This document shows, one piece after another, positions 33,690 through 45,092 of a stretch of DNA of 64,000 nucleotides; positions within the stretch are counted from its first letter, which is position 1; each line of letters opens with the position of its first letter. The notes below the pieces were generated by a model. That model had not been told where the DNA came from. It saw only the letters and a program-made list of their open reading frames with translations, and made no database searches. The position numbers were made by a program, and so were the translations under genes. This DNA comes from Isochrysis galbana (lineage: Eukaryota; Haptophyta; Isochrysidales; Isochrysidaceae). The DNA lies in NCBI GenBank assembly GCA_018136815.1, contig CM030938.1, positions 3,015,289-3,079,288 on the forward strand. The letters run 5' to 3'.

Positions 33690-34911
33690 GCGACGGCGGC
33701 GCGCCGGGGGGGGGGGGGGGGAGCGGGGGGAGCGGGGGGAGCGCGAGGGCGGGGTGGGGGGGTGGGGGGAGGGGAGGGGGGCGGCGGAGGATTGTGAGTA
33801 CTCTTTTCTTTTTCTTTTCTTTTCTTTTCTTCTCTTTTCTTTTCTTTTCTTTTCCTCTTTCTCTTTCTCTTTCTCTTTCTCTTTCTCTTTCTCTTTCTCT
33901 TTCTCTTTCTCTTTCTCTTTCTCTTTCTCTTTCTCTTTCTCTTTCTCTTTCTCTTTCTCTTTCTCTTTCTCTTCTCTTTCTCTTTCTCTTTCTCTTTCTC
34001 TTTCTCTTTCTCTTTCTCTTTCTCTTTCTCTTTCTCTTTCTCTTTCTCTTTCTCTTTCTCTTTCTCTTTCTCTTTCTCTTTCTCTTTCTCTTTCTCTTTC
34101 TCTTCTCTTTCTCTTCTCTTTCTTTCTCTTTCTCTCTCTCTTTCTCTTCCTCTTTCTCTTCCTCTTCCTCTTCCTCTTCCTCTTCCTCTTTCTCTTCCTC
34201 TTTCTCTTGCTCTTCCTCTTCCTCTTTCTCTTCCTCTTCCTCTTTCTCTTTCTCTTCCTCTCTCTCTTTCTCTTTCTCTTTCTCTTTCTCTTTCTCTTTC
34301 TCTTTCTCTTTCTCTTTCTCTTTCTCTTTCTCTTTCTCTTTCTCTTTCTCTTTCTCTTTCTCTCTCTCTTTCTCTCTCTCTTTCTCTTCCTCTTTCTCTT
34401 CCTCTTCCTCTTCCTCTTCCTCTTCCTCTTCCTCTTTCTCTTCCTCTTTCTCTTTCTCTTCCTCTTCCTCTTTCTCTTCCTCTTCCTCTTTCTCTTTCTC
34501 TTTCTCTTTCTCTTTCTCTTTCTCTTTCTCTTTCTCTTTCTCTTTCTCTTTCTCTTTCTCTTTCTCTTTCTCTTTCTCTTTCTCTTTCTCTTTCTCTTTC
34601 TCTTTCTCTTTCTCTTTCTCTTTCTCTTTCTCTTTCTCTTTCTCTTTCTCTTTCTCTTTCTCTTTCTCTTTCTCTTTCTCTTTCTCTTTCTCTTTCTCTT
34701 TCTCTTTCTCTTTCTCTTTCTCTTTCTCTTTCTCTTTCTCTTTCTCTTTCTCTTTCTCTTTCTCTTTCTCTTTCTCTTTCTCTTTCTCTTTCTCTTTCTC
34801 TTCTCTTTCTCTTTCTCTTTCTCTTTCTCTTTCTCTTTCTCTTTCTCTTTCTCTTTCTCTTTCTCTTTCTCTTTCTCTTTCTCTTTCTCTTTCTCTTTCT
34901 CTTTCTCTTTC

Positions 34912-34954
<43 letters not shown>

Positions 34955-35046
34955 TTCTCTTTCTCTTTCTCTTTCTCTTTCTCTTTCTCTTTCTCTTTCT
35001 CTTTCTCTTTCTCTTTTCTCTTTTCTCTTTTCTCTTCTTTTCTCTT
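33690..35046 (+). repeat. ~1.25-kb CTCTTT/CTTCCT microsatellite
   Basis: G-rich runs (33700-33785) give way to TTTTCTTTTC and then mostly CTCTTT units, with CTTCCTCTT variants at 34140-34260 and 34380-34490, until 35046. The variant block occurs twice in similar order, suggesting an internal duplication of about 240 bp. The long Ser-Phe, Leu-Phe and Glu-Arg-Lys frames through it are artefacts. Confidence 0.95.
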
Positions 35047-35357
35047 TTTGTTTTGGCGAGGAGGAGTCGTCGCCTCCGCTCTCTCTGGACTCTGGACTTT
35101 GGACCTTCATGAGGGATCAGAGGTAGAGGCTAACATAACAGGTTTAGCCAACACCATTTGAATTCCATGACAATCGCGTGACGCGTGACGCGTGACGCGT
35201 GACGCGTGAGAGCTTTATTAATGCCTTCAACTTGCATGGTTGCCGCTACACCGCATCTCCGGTCACAGATCGTGGATCGTGGATCCCCCACTTCCACTTC
35301 CACTTCCCACTTCCCACTTCCCACTTCCCACGCCCACGCAGCACTCTCGACTGATCC
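35047..35357. repeat. Short minisatellites
   Basis: GCGTGAC units repeat about five times at 35175-35210; CACTTCC units repeat at 35288-35330. No gene. Confidence 0.6.
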
Positions 35358-35882
35358 TGTTGACGCCCAGTTGCTCCGTCAGGTGTCAGGTCGTCAGGTC
35401 TCGGCGACCTTACACCTCATATCAGGACCTAATATCAGGTCCTCATATCAGGTTACTAATGTCATAATATGGTAGTGTAATAATAGTAATGAGATCTAAT
35501 GGCTAATGGTGTGTGGTGTTATTTAGTTTTAGTACAGAGACCTCCTTCCTGCACTGCGTGTCTGGGCGTCTGGGCTGCTAGTATTTCTAGGGTGGTGATT
35601 ATGAAAGGGGGGCCCGGGAGCTTTCCTCACTCTACCTACCTCCTTCTCCTTGTCCTTGTCCTGGGTGCCGCCTATATGTGATGTCGTCGTCGTGACTAGG
35701 CGATCTCTGTGCAGGAATACAACAATCTCCCGACTCTAGCCGGATAGTGCGCGAACTATTCTTTTTCCTTTGAAAGTTATACTTATAAATGGATGACCTA
35801 ATATCAGGTATCAGGGGTGGTGGACCTTATATCATGATATCAGGACCTAATATTAGGCTGATGGAGCAACTAGGTGTTGACG
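35358..35882. mobile_element. hAT-type MITE, 509 bp, with 8-bp target duplication
   Basis: The element spans 35366-35874. The left end is CCCAGTTGCTCCGTCAGG; the right end, read inversely, is CCTAGTTGCTCCATCAG. The target duplication TGTTGACG is at 35358-35365 and 35875-35882. The interior is AT-rich with repeated ATATCAGG/CCTAATATCAGG subterminal words. Its ends align with those of the MITE at 6619-7109 (shared C-x-x-A-G-x-TGCTCCGT-x-AGG). Confidence 0.92.
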
Positions 35883-36680
35883 GTTGACGGAGCCCTGAGA
35901 AAACCTCCTCACAATCACAACCACAACCCTAGAACCCTAGTGCTGCTCTCACCCCTCACCCCCTCCCCAAAGAGACATCCTCGTCGTGGTGAGAGGAGGC
36001 TTACCTTACAGCTTACAGGCTCATCCAGGCTTAATGCGCCGCCTCGCCCACCGCCACCGCCACCGCCCACCCTCCCGCCCACAACGCATACTGGGCAACC
36101 GCAATAGAACCTCCGCGCGCCTCCGCCGTCAATCAACGCTTGGCAGGCGGCGCACGACATGCGACATGCAGGGGGACAGGGGCGCCGGGGCGCCACTGGC
36201 CATTGGGCGCGGTTGTAGCCCCGAGGCAGGCGCCACCAACCACCAAAAGCCATTTCCATCTGCCATGTGGCCTACTGGCTGCTGGCTGCTGGCTGTTGGG
36301 CATCCAACTGGATCAGCGAACTCATCCAAGCCATACATGGTACATGGCCTCTAGGAGCTGCTTAGCGGGAGAGGCTCCCTTGGTGCCGGTGCGCGGTAAA
36401 CTTGGCCACCCGTCGGGTGCGCGTAAACTTGGCTCGTTAGCCACCTTAAAACTTAAAACCCCCAGCCCCCAGCCCCCAGCCCCCAGCCCCCGCCCCCAGC
36501 CGGCTGGCCTTGCTAGCGGATGGAATGGACCCTCCCCTTCCGGTATTCGGCTCCCTTGCTTCCCCCCTTCCGGTACCTTCCGGTGTCGCCCTCGCGGAGC
36601 TCAGGGTGGCGTCGCTGCGCAGAGCCGGCCTGCTCCCCTCTCCCCTCTTCGGCTCTCCCGCCTCGGCTCTCAGTGGGGCG
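35883..36680. promoter_or_regulatory. Upstream region of the J-domain gene
   Basis: 36458-36500 holds six CCCCCAG units, a potential G-quadruplex on the other strand. Open frames here are not conserved. The frame of the J-domain gene is open upstream to 36510, so a longer N-terminus is possible. Confidence 0.4.
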
Positions 36681-37871
36681 ATGGCGATCGGGAGCGAAGG
36701 AGTCGACCTGGTGGCATATATGCTCCTCTTCATCCCCCTAGAATTCCTCATGACAAGCCGGCGCCTCAACCAGGACGGCAATCGCAACCGCGCTGTCGCT
36801 CGGCCCATGGTGCTCCTCGTGCTCTTCGCAGGGCTCAAGATCGGATACGAGCTGATGCACAAAGAGCCGAGCTACTACGATATGATGGAGGTGATGCCAA
36901 ACGCCCCTTACTCAGAGATCAAGAAGGGCTACAAGCGAATGTCTCTCAAGGTTCATCCAGACAAGGTGATGAGCGAAGGCGCAGATGATGGTGAGGACGC
37001 CAGTGAGGCCTTCCGCGCGCTGAAGGCCGCGTACGACGTACTCAACGACCTGCAGCTGCGCGATGTCTACAACAAATTCGGTCCGCCCGGCGTCGAGAAC
37101 AAGGACGACACCTCGGGGCTCCTTGCCGGCCTGGGATTCTTCTATGTCACATGGCTTGCGGTCGCCTACCTCATTACTCAGTCCAAGCCCGTCAACCGCG
37201 CCCAGACTTGGGCTTTTACTGGGCTGCTTGCCCTCGGCATATTCGAGTATCAGGTGCGCCACGCGCCACGGTCTAGATAGTTCCCGCCTGTTCAGCAAGA
37301 CTTTTGAGCGTCGAGCTCCGACCGACTCGCGCTCTGTTGTATGCAGGCCACCATCCTCTCGTTCGACTTTTTGGAGGAGCAGCTACCCAACCTGGCAATT
37401 TTTGAGAAGATCGACTTGCTGCACCGGATATATCCGGTCTTTCTGCTGGGAGCGCGCATGGTCGCCTGGCTCATCTATCAGGACGTCGAGACGTACAACG
37501 CGCTGGTTCTGCAGCGCCTGCACGCCAAGACCGACATGCTCTTGAGAATGACTCGTGAGAACCACATCGCAGTTACTCAGGGGCAGCGCCCGATTTTGCC
37601 GGCGAGCAGCGCGAGCTCGTCGAATGTAGATGCGCCCTGGAGTGGCTCTCCAGATGCCCTTGACGCAACTCCGTTCCGTCCGCTTCATGCTGCGAACACG
37701 TTGCAAAGCGCCGAGGCAGCGGCTGCTGCTAAGGCCGCAGCTGCGATACCAAACAAGCCACCACAGCAGCAGCAGCAGCAGCAGCAAAAGGGCGGGCGCA
37801 GTTTGACGAGTCTTATTTACTTCTTTGGCGTCTACTTCTTCTTCCAATGGCTGGTCGGCAGGGGGCAGTGA
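36681..37871 (+). CDS. Membrane-bound J-domain (DnaJ-like) protein
   Basis: Two exons, 36681-37253 and 37347-37871, with a 93-nt GT-AG intron (phase 0); 365 aa. The order is a hydrophobic segment (VDLVAYMLLFIPLEFLM), a second (PMVLLVLFAGLKIGYEL), then a J domain at about aa 70-140 with SYYDMMEV, YKRMSLKVHPDKV (HPD at 92-94) and AAYDVLND. Two further membrane segments follow (GLGFFYVTWLAVAYLI, WAFTGLLALGIFEYQ). Exon 2 ends with a CAG-encoded Gln run and a hydrophobic end (SLIYFFGVYFFFQWLVG). J domains recruit and stimulate Hsp70. ER or other endomembrane location is inferred from the membrane segments. The start at 36681 is the first ATG giving this hydrophobic start. Confidence 0.85.
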
Positions 37872-38700
37872 TAGAGATGTTAGTCCTGGCATATGGATCT
37901 GTCGTCTTTGGGAAAGCGCGCCGCCCGTGCCGGTGCTTCAATGTCTACTGCTTTGTTCTATGGCCGGCCGCCTTGCCATTGCATGCTGCGCAGGCCATTT
38001 TGAGCTCCAGCCGCAGCCACCCGGCGTGGCGCGAGGCCAGGACTACCCAATTTCCTGTATCGCTTGCGTTGTGTCAGCTATGAGCCTTGGCTTTCTCACG
38101 GCAACTTGCGGGGAGCTGGGAGCCACCACCTAGGATTGGTGGTGAATGAGATGAAGCGGTGAAGCGATACACCAAGCGGTACGATAATAGAATTCTTAAC
38201 ATTCTCGCCGCGCACGCCGCTCTGGACCCACTACTTTCACGCACGCATACTACACCCTCACTCCCCCCGGCCGCCTACTTCCTACTTCTACTTGTCCCCC
38301 CCCATCATCAAGTGACTCCCCCCCGTGCACTGCGCACTAATAGGCTAACAGGGGTAAGTTTAGAGCTCAGATATGGTCCGGTGGCATGCCCCCCTCCCCC
38401 GCGATCTGATTCTCAACCTCCCTTCTGCACCAACCGGGTCCGCGGGGGGTCTCGGCGATTATCTTATCGTGTCCGCGGGGCCGCGGGGGTCTCGGCTCTC
38501 GGCCCCCGCCATTTGGCTCTTCTTCTTCTTCGTCTGCCGCCGCTCATTCGCGGCTGTCTGCCTGCCGCACTGGGTGTCATCTGCCAACATATCGTAAACA
38601 AGCGTGGGTATTATCTTTTTTGGGGCCAGATCGTGTCGTTTTTTGTCGTTCTTTCTGCTTCGTCTTTCTCTGCTGCTGCCTCTGCTCGTTCTCCTGCTCT
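37872..38700. other. Intergenic
   Basis: No supported gene. 38380-38500 repeats CCGCGGGG..TCTCGGC words. The end passes into family B. Confidence 0.4.
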
Positions 38701-39130
38701 TGCGGGCGCGTGATGCCTGCGCGCGCCATGGCCCCCCTTTGGGGGGCCTCTCGAGGCCCCCGAGAGGGCTAGCTGGGGCAGCTCAGGGGGCAGTGGAGGC
38801 TGGGGCAGTGCCCCTGGCCTCTCCTGCCTCTCCCTCGCTGGCCTCGCTGGCCCTATGTATGGCCCTGGGTGCCCTCCTGGCGGCTCTGGTGGTCTGTGGC
38901 GCTCAGTGGTGGTGGGGGAGGTCAGTACGATCAGGGACCGGTGCAGGCGAGTGCGTGCGGCGCGCGCTCGACGAGAGTCTGGTCAGGTGTGATGTCAGCT
39001 CAGCCCCTGCCAGCAGGCAGGGGCTGAGGTTGGTTGTGCAGGCCCACCCATGGTCCATGGTCCATGGGCCATGGGCCATGGAGTGTCTGTGCGAGGCCCC
39101 CATTGGCCTCCTACTGATGCAAACGTAGTT
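38701..39130 (-). repeat. Family B copy (-), short type
   Basis: It contains GCGCGCGCCATGGCCCC, GGGGCAGCTCAGGGGGCAGT, GCAGGGGCTGAGGTTGGTTG and ends CCCATTGGCCTCCTACT. It is uninterrupted at the positions where the 54588-58105 copy carries its two insertions, so it serves as the empty-site reference. Confidence 0.75.
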
Positions 39131-39184
39131 CATGTTGGGTGGTTGCGATTGAACGCTTTTCCATTTATCGCATGTCGGGTGGTG

Positions 39185-40035
39185 ATGATTGAACGTGTGG
39201 ATGGTCAAGTGGAGCTGTGGCTGTGGTGTGGCTGGGTGTGAGTGAGAGGTGAGGCATAACATGAAAAAAAAACTTCTTAATAGTCTCGCCGCGCGCGCGA
39301 CCCTGCACAAAACCTCCATGTAGCCACGCCCGCTTTCCTTACCACCCCTCCACCTGCCTTGCGGCGCGTCCCCTTGTGCTCTGGCCTCTGCCATAAGGCA
39401 TGCCCAATGGAAGGGTGGCTGCTTGAGCCTGGCATTGATGGGGTGCTGCCAGCAGCCTGCTGCCCCCCATGGGGGAGGCCAGCATGGCTGCCGTGGGTGG
39501 TGTGGCCGGGGCCACGGGCCGTGTGGCGCGACCGGAGTCGCACGCACCTGCTCGGCCTCGGTGGGCGGCGGACGCGGACGCGGCCGCTTCGACAGCGGCT
39601 GCTCCATGGGCACTGGGGGGGCGCCCTCGGCGGGGGGCCCGAAGGAGAGGGGAGTCGCGGCGGCGCGCTCCATCGCGTCTAAGTATAAACTTAGTTGAGG
39701 CATAACATGAAAAAAAAACCTTTTAAAATTCTCGTCTCGCGCGTGGCCATGGGGTTAACTACTGTAGCCACGCCCATTTTCCCTTCCTCTCCCTCACTTC
39801 CCGCCTTGCGGCGACTCCCCTCGTGCTCTACTTAGGGGCCCAGGTTGCGGGGGGGCGGGGGCGGGGGCGGGCGGGGTGCACCGGCCCCCGGTGGTCTGTT
39901 CTCGCCTTCCGCCTGTGCCTCCGGGTGGCCCGTTGGAACTGTCTTGCGGACGCTGCTGTCTCGTCGTTGGTGAGTTGTCTTTCGCTTGTCGCGCTGTCGT
40001 TTTCGCGTGTGTCTTGTTCGGGGAAAGAGGTGTGC
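39185..40035. repeat. Array of family C, A and C repeats
   Basis: Family C (+) 39247-39410 (GAGGCATAACATGAAAAAAAAAC start, CTTGCGGCGCGTCCCC). Family A (-) 39410-39690, ending GGCGCGCTCCATCGCG then TAAGTATAAACTTAGTTG. Family C (+) 39692-39895, again starting GAGGCATAACATG. The repeated GAGGCATAACATG junction also occurs at 40380. Confidence 0.7.
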
Positions 40036-40380
40036 TCCGACCTCAAGCGAGTTTCTCGGCGAGGCCGAGTGCTGTCGCCACTAGGCCGAGGTTGTCGCTC
40101 ATTTGCAGTTTGCCCTTGGCGTCTTCTGTAAATATTGGTGCGCAGAGCTCCGTCTGTTTTTTGATCTTAGATTCTCTGCCCCGGGCCGCCGTGCGTGTGC
40201 GCTCTAGGCGGTGGGCGTCTAGTGGGGCAAGCCCCCTCACCAGGGTAGTGAACCTTATCAGCGTGGACTCTAGCGTTGGTATGTAGTGGTATTCGTATGG
40301 CTCGAATTCTACTCAGTAAAAGTCTCTTATTATGTATCTCCAAGCTATTATGTAGAGAGCTTTTAGGCTGTCGGGGGGGT
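40036..40380 (-). repeat. Family D copy (-) with a 19-aa frame
   Basis: On the minus strand the frame 40240-40043 (65 aa) ends M-S-D-N-L-G-L-V-A-T-A-L-G-L-A-E-K-L-A then stop, preceded in frame by APIFTED. It matches the copy at 30230-30680. Confidence 0.6.
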
Positions 40381-40930
40381 GAGGCATAACATGAGAAGTT
40401 TGACCCACATTGGGCATGGAGAGCGAGCGATGGGGAACGGGGAGAGCACGCGGGGACAGGACGGATGGCGTGGGCACGCCCTCGGACATCACGGGGCACT
40501 GGGGCACAAGGACGGAGACGAGAGCGCGGACGGGAAGGGCACGGAGGGCGCTCGAGCGGCAGCGCAGAGCGTTCGGAAGACACCGAGAGAAAACGTCACG
40601 CGCGGGGGGGGGAGGGGGAACGCGCGGGAAACTAATAGACGGAAAGGGGGTCGGGAACTCAAGGAAGCACTCGGGAATGGGTGGGAAGGGAGAGAGGGGA
40701 GGGGGCTTCCGTGGGCGGAGTCGACGGGTCGGTGCGGGGGGAGGGAACCGGGGTGCGGCGACAGAGAGCGGTCGCGCGGGGAGACCTAGCCGGGAGCGTA
40801 CGAAACGGGTAAGTGTACAAGGGGCCCCCTTTACCCGCAACAGAACGCTTTTCCACAACGTACGCAGCATTGGTGGTAACGATTGGCAACGCTTCTCGCC
40901 TGATGCGACAATCTAGCTTGAGCACGTGTC
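40381..40930 (+). repeat. Family E dispersed repeat (+)
   Basis: It matches 49330-49760 in inverse orientation over about 400 bp: GGGGAACGGGGAGAGC, ATCACGGGGCACTG, GGCGCTCGAGCG, ACGTCACGCGCGGGGG, AACTCAAGGAAGCACTCGGG. No conserved frame. Confidence 0.65.
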
Positions 40931-41532
40931 ACGTATACGCATGCGTGAGAGCAGTGAGCCCAAGCGCGCGGCGAACATGTTAAGAAGATTGTTTTGACGT
41001 CCCAATCATGTTTGCCAATCGTCTTCGTCTTCTGCCAACACGCACGCATCAATGTACTTGCCTCCCGCTTCACGGCAACACCTCCATTTGGAAGAGACGG
41101 AGAGGAAACCAGACACAATGCGCACCTACACGCCTTCAAGAACGCATCCACAAGGCTTGTCGCGGACAGAATAATGCGACCATATATGTCGCAGCAGGAG
41201 CAGATCATGCAAACATGCCAGCCCGCCACTGCCGCTCTGCTCCCCGCCATCTAGAGGCAGCACGTCTTCACACCAACCCTCCACCAAATGTTATGGCAAA
41301 CATTTCCACGCCTCCGTGCCAAGGCCGCTCGAGTGAGACAGACTGCTTTGACCATCAAGAGTCACTATGCTGGGATTCAAGCGGCTTCGCCGGCGCCGAA
41401 TGGAATGTCATCGGTCTTGCCATCTGCCACCTGCCCTTGGCCCTTTCCCTGTCATCTTCCCACCACTACCCCTAGCCTTCTGCACCAAACCACCATGGTG
41501 CACCGGACACTTCAGCCACAAAAGCATGCTGA
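40931..41532. other. Intergenic, downstream of tim17
   Basis: Open frames on both strands (up to 155 aa) lack recognisable domains. This is probably the 3' flank of the minus-strand gene that ends at 41533. Confidence 0.35.
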
Positions 41533-42325
41533 TCAAGTAGCACTGCTTCGCGGCGCCGTGTCCACGAGATACTCCGGGGCGAGCTGGCGACCAGCTGGCA
41601 CCGCGGCTGCGGGCATCGGCATTGGCGGTGGCTGATATGGCGCCGGCGGGGCCTATGAAGCAAGTGCAAAGAGATTGGGCTGTCGATCAGTGCAAGGCGG
41701 CGCGAGGGAACAATTTAGGCGGCGTCCCTGGCCGTGCGAGATGCTACGACCCTCTATTTGTAGAATGGCACACGCGTTTAGCCGAACCCGTGGTGGGCTG
41801 CGTGGCGTCACTCACATATGGCGGAGCGGAGTTGTCTGCAAGCATCTTCGTCAGGCAAATGTTGAACCCCTCGATCATGGCGAGCAAGAACCCACCCATG
41901 GCGGCGGAGCGGGAGGCCGCTCGCCAACCACCACGCGCGGCCAACACGCCGCCCGTTAATGCTCCCGATGCAATCGAGTTCCATGGATCCTCCTTCCGCC
42001 TCATCCAGACAAAGGTACAGTCGAAAGTTGAGAAAAGCCCACCCCAAACAGCAAAGTTGCCTGCACGAAGCGGTGATGGGGTGACCTACGTTAATGGGCG
42101 CGGGAGGCAGTGGGGCCTGACGTGCTTGTGTGCTTACGCACCTCCAAGGATCGGCGCCCTGGCTCGCACCGCTGAGATGCTCCCCTGCAGCCGCTCTCCA
42201 CGCGGCGAGTTGCGAGCGCCTTTCACAGTGTTCCACAAGCCTGATCCGATGGCGCCCATGGCGAAGGCGCCACCAATGTCGTCGAGAATACGATGCGGGC
42301 ACGGGTCTCGCTCCTGCACAGACAT
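41533..42325 (-). CDS. tim17: Tim17, mitochondrial inner-membrane import subunit
   Basis: Three exons, 42325-42142, 42060-41816 and 41652-41533, with introns of 81 and 163 nt (GT-AG); 182 aa, close to the usual length. Exon 1 reads [20 protein letters not shown] then [16 protein letters not shown]. Exon 2 reads [34 protein letters not shown] and [18 protein letters not shown], the Tim17/22/23 signature with its Gly-rich membrane helices. Exon 3 is Pro-rich and ends [16 protein letters not shown]. Tim17 is part of the TIM23 translocase, which moves presequence proteins into the matrix. The upstream sense strand is C-rich (42440-42560 and 42740-42760). Confidence 0.93.
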
Positions 42326-43536
42326 CTCTCGCCGCCCCTCTCACTCTCTCGCTTGGTAGCTGGCTGTCTCTTGTCCTCCCTCCCCTGCTGCGCGCGGCCT
42401 CTGCCTTCCCTCCCCCCTTTCCCTCTGCAGGACGTGGCCCGCAAGTGGCGGCGAGCGGCGGCGAGGGAGCGGGGGGGGGGGGGGGGGGGGGGCGGGGGGG
42501 GGGGAGAGGAGGGGAAGGGGGCGGGGAGAGGAGGGCGGGGGGGGGGGGGGGGAAGGGAAGAAAAGGGGGAGAGAGGAGAAGAGAAGCCAGGGAAGAAGCA
42601 GGCGGCGGCTGCAGCGGGCCGCCTCGAGACCGCCGCAGCCTCCTCGTTGTTGGTTCTTCCGCTTCTGTCCTTCGTTTTCCCTCTTCTCTGCGTGCCCCTC
42701 CTCCCCCCCCTTCCTGAGGACCAAATACAAAAATCCCGCCCCCCCCCCCCCCCCCCCCGAGGGAATCATCGTAACATCGTGACATCCCCACGATTCGTGG
42801 AAAGTGGAACAGGACTCCACAGTCAGTGTGTGGGCCGCCACACAACTCCTTTTTAATCCTAGAGCAGAGTACTAAACCTCCCACCACTCATCTTCTGACC
42901 GCATTCGCGGCCATGGAACCACGCAGCACGCAGCATACTTTCTACACACCCCCACTCCCCCCCCCCCCGCCATCAGGCGGCTCCCCCCGTGCACTACCAA
43001 GGGGATTGGGGTGAAGGGATAGATATAGTTCGGTGGCCCGCCCCCCCCGTTAGTAGTAGTAGTGTGACCTGAATCTTCAATCTCAATCTAAATCTTCAGA
43101 ATTCAGATGTTTTTTATTCACATGAGGCATGAGGAGGGGCGACGGCCCTTGCTCTCTTCTTTCTTGTGTCCCCCCCCCCCCCTCTCTTCTCTCTTCTCTC
43201 CCTCTTTCTCATCGTACGCCGATCCTGTTTACGTTTACGACGTTATTAGTATTCTACTACGCGTATTACGTATTACCTAATACCGTTACCGCCGTGAGTC
43301 CTAGATGCTAGATGTGAAAGACAGCGGATGAGGTCTAGAAAGACCGTAAAAACAGCTGTTTTGGGGGATCGAAAAAACAGTAAAAAACAGAAAACAGTGC
43401 AAAAAACAGTGGACAGTGGGGCAAAATATCACATGCAAGGGGAGGGGCGGGGGGCTTTTCCCCCCGCGCCCCGCGCGCGGCTTGCGGAACGCCTCCGCCC
43501 GCGCCCCTCCACACGTGTCGGCTGCTCCCCACCCCC
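42326..43536. other. Homopolymer-rich intergenic
   Basis: Runs of 10-20 G or C at 42471-42560, 42740-42758 and 42957-42968. 43330-43420 carries repeated AAAACAG words with a short hairpin (AAAACAGCTGTTTT). No supported gene. Confidence 0.45.
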
Positions 43537-43815
43537 TACCCACATCACACGCTCGGGATCGTCGCCTTCGTCCTCGCCCTGCTGCAGCCGCTCAACGCGC
43601 TCGTGCGCGGCACGCCCGCCGCCCGCACCACACGCCGCGCCGTGTGGCGGGTCGCGCACAAGGGGACGGGCTACGCCGTGCTCGGCGTGGGCGTCTACCA
43701 GGCCCTCTCGGGGCGCGCCCTCATGCCGAGCCAAGGCGACGCCGTTCTCGTCGCGTACGTGGTGCTCCTGGGCCTCTCCTTCGGGGTGCTCGCGGGGGGG
43801 CTCATGGTAGGGTGA
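43537..43815 (+). CDS. Cytochrome b561-type exon (partial)
   Basis: The frame reads HHTLGIVAFVLALLQPLNAL then R, and after a short Arg/Ala loop RAVWRVAHKGTGYAVLGVG, then AVLVAYVVLLGLSFGVLAGG. This matches the second half of cytochrome b561 domains of DOMON/ferric-reductase-like proteins: the His before LGIVAF and the His of AHKGTGY are in the positions of two heme ligands. The upstream heme-ligand pair is absent here, and a family B repeat starts 60 bp downstream. A donor-like GGTGAGAG at 43810 would end the exon. It is either one exon of a larger gene whose others I cannot find, or a remnant. Confidence 0.6.
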   Translation, partial: YPHHTLGIVAFVLALLQPLNALVRGTPAARTTRRAVWRVAHKGTGYAVLGVGVYQALSGRALMPSQGDAVLVAYVVLLGLSFGVLAGGLMVG

Positions 43816-43869
43816 GAGTCCCCACGGGAGGGGAAGAAACCCTGAGGGAAAGGAGACCAAATCAAGGCA

Positions 43870-44115
43870 AGCCGCCTAGCCAGGGGTAGGGGGGGAGTCA
43901 GCTCAAGGGCAGGCCCAATGCGGGCGTGGGAGTGCGGCTCGCGGCCCGCGCCCACTAGGGGTTTGGGCTGTATTGATGAGTGCCCTGCCCCTGCCAGAGG
44001 GCAGGGGCTGGGGTTGAGTGTACGGGCCCACCCCGGGGGGTGTCTGCGGTCTGCGATGGAGTGAGGGGGGCGCGAGGCCCCCATTGACCCCCACTTATAA
44101 AAGTAAAAGTAGGTT
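43870..44115 (-). repeat. Family B copy (-), partial
   Basis: It contains GGGGGAGTCAGCTCAAGGGC, GCGGCCCGCGCCCAC and ends CCCCCACTTATAAAAGTA. It matches the end of the long copies. Confidence 0.7.
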
Positions 44116-44739
44116 GTCCTCACAGTAACATGTAACACGTAGAATACTAAAACGTAGACAGGACGAGCGCGTGAGAAAAGGGGGAAAAGGGGAGAGATAG
44201 AAAAGAAGAGAGAGCGAGGGGCGAGGGGCCCGTGGCTGGGAGCTGGGAGGGGCCGGGGGAGTGGGGGAGCAGTGGGGGTGTAGAAAGTTTTGCTGCGTGA
44301 CGAGTAGAAAGCAGAGGCCGAGAATTTGTTACAGTCTGAGCGCGAGTTACGGCATAGTAGCGCTGGCGGTGGCGATTCGAGCAGGGGAGGCGAAGGGGGC
44401 GCAGCGGGGTAAAGCGCCATGACTAAAGACGTGTGTTTAAAAAAAATAACCACCGCGCCCCGGCAGCCCCCCCCCCCCCCCCCCCCACCCCCCACCCCCA
44501 CCCCCACCCCCCCACCGCGGCCGCCCCTCCCCTCTCGCGCCCTCCCGCCCCCTCCCCCCTCGCGCGCCCGTCTGTGAAAAGCCCAGTGAAGTGTGTGTGT
44601 GGGGGGGGCAGTCACAATGGGGACGGTCGAAGTCCCGCGCCTTTTGGCGCGGAGGAGGGGGGGGGGTATTGGAAGTCACAAGTGTCAGAGCGGGGACGGT
44701 AGAAGTCCCGCACCTTGCTCGAGAGGTTTGTGTCTCAGT
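44116..44739. repeat. Repeat with GGGGACGGTAGAAGTCCCGC
   Basis: The word GGGGACGGT(A/C)GAAGTCCCGC occurs at 44619 and 44694 and also at 30294. 44467-44520 is C-rich. No gene. Confidence 0.5.
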
Positions 44740-45045
44740 GGCTCAGTGGCGAGGGGCGAGGGGGGGGGGTGAGTAAGATGGGGGACCAGTGCAGGCGAAA
44801 GCATGCGGCGCGCAGCGCGCGGTCAGCGAGAGTTTGGACAGATGTGTTGTCAGCTCAACCCCTGCCAGCAGGCAGGGGCTGAGGGTGGTTGTGCAGGCCC
44901 ACCAAGGGGGTGTCTGTGTCTGCTGTCTGCGATGGAGAGATGGAGAGATGGAGAGAGGGGCGAGGGGCGCGAGGCCCCCATCCCCCATCCCCATCCCCCA
45001 TCCCCCCTTTGCCATTGGCCTCCTACTTAGAAAAATAGTAGCTAG
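44740..45045 (-). repeat. Family B copy (-), short type
   Basis: It contains GTCAGCTCAACCCCTGCCAG, GCAGGGGCTGAGGGTGGTTG, GGCGCGAGGCCCCCAT and ends GGCCTCCTACTTAGAAA. Confidence 0.65.
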
Positions 45046-45092
45046 TAGCTAGCGAGAGTAGCTCATTTAACAAGTTCAGGAGTTGTCTCCCA

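Noticed and set aside
33547-35161. Very long open frames of Leu-Phe, Ser-Phe or Glu-Arg-Lys
   Set aside because: They are translations of the CTCTTT microsatellite in several frames on both strands, not genes.
40831-41475. Open frames of 86-155 aa on both strands
   Set aside because: No domains, no splice-compatible neighbours; likely 3' flank of tim17.
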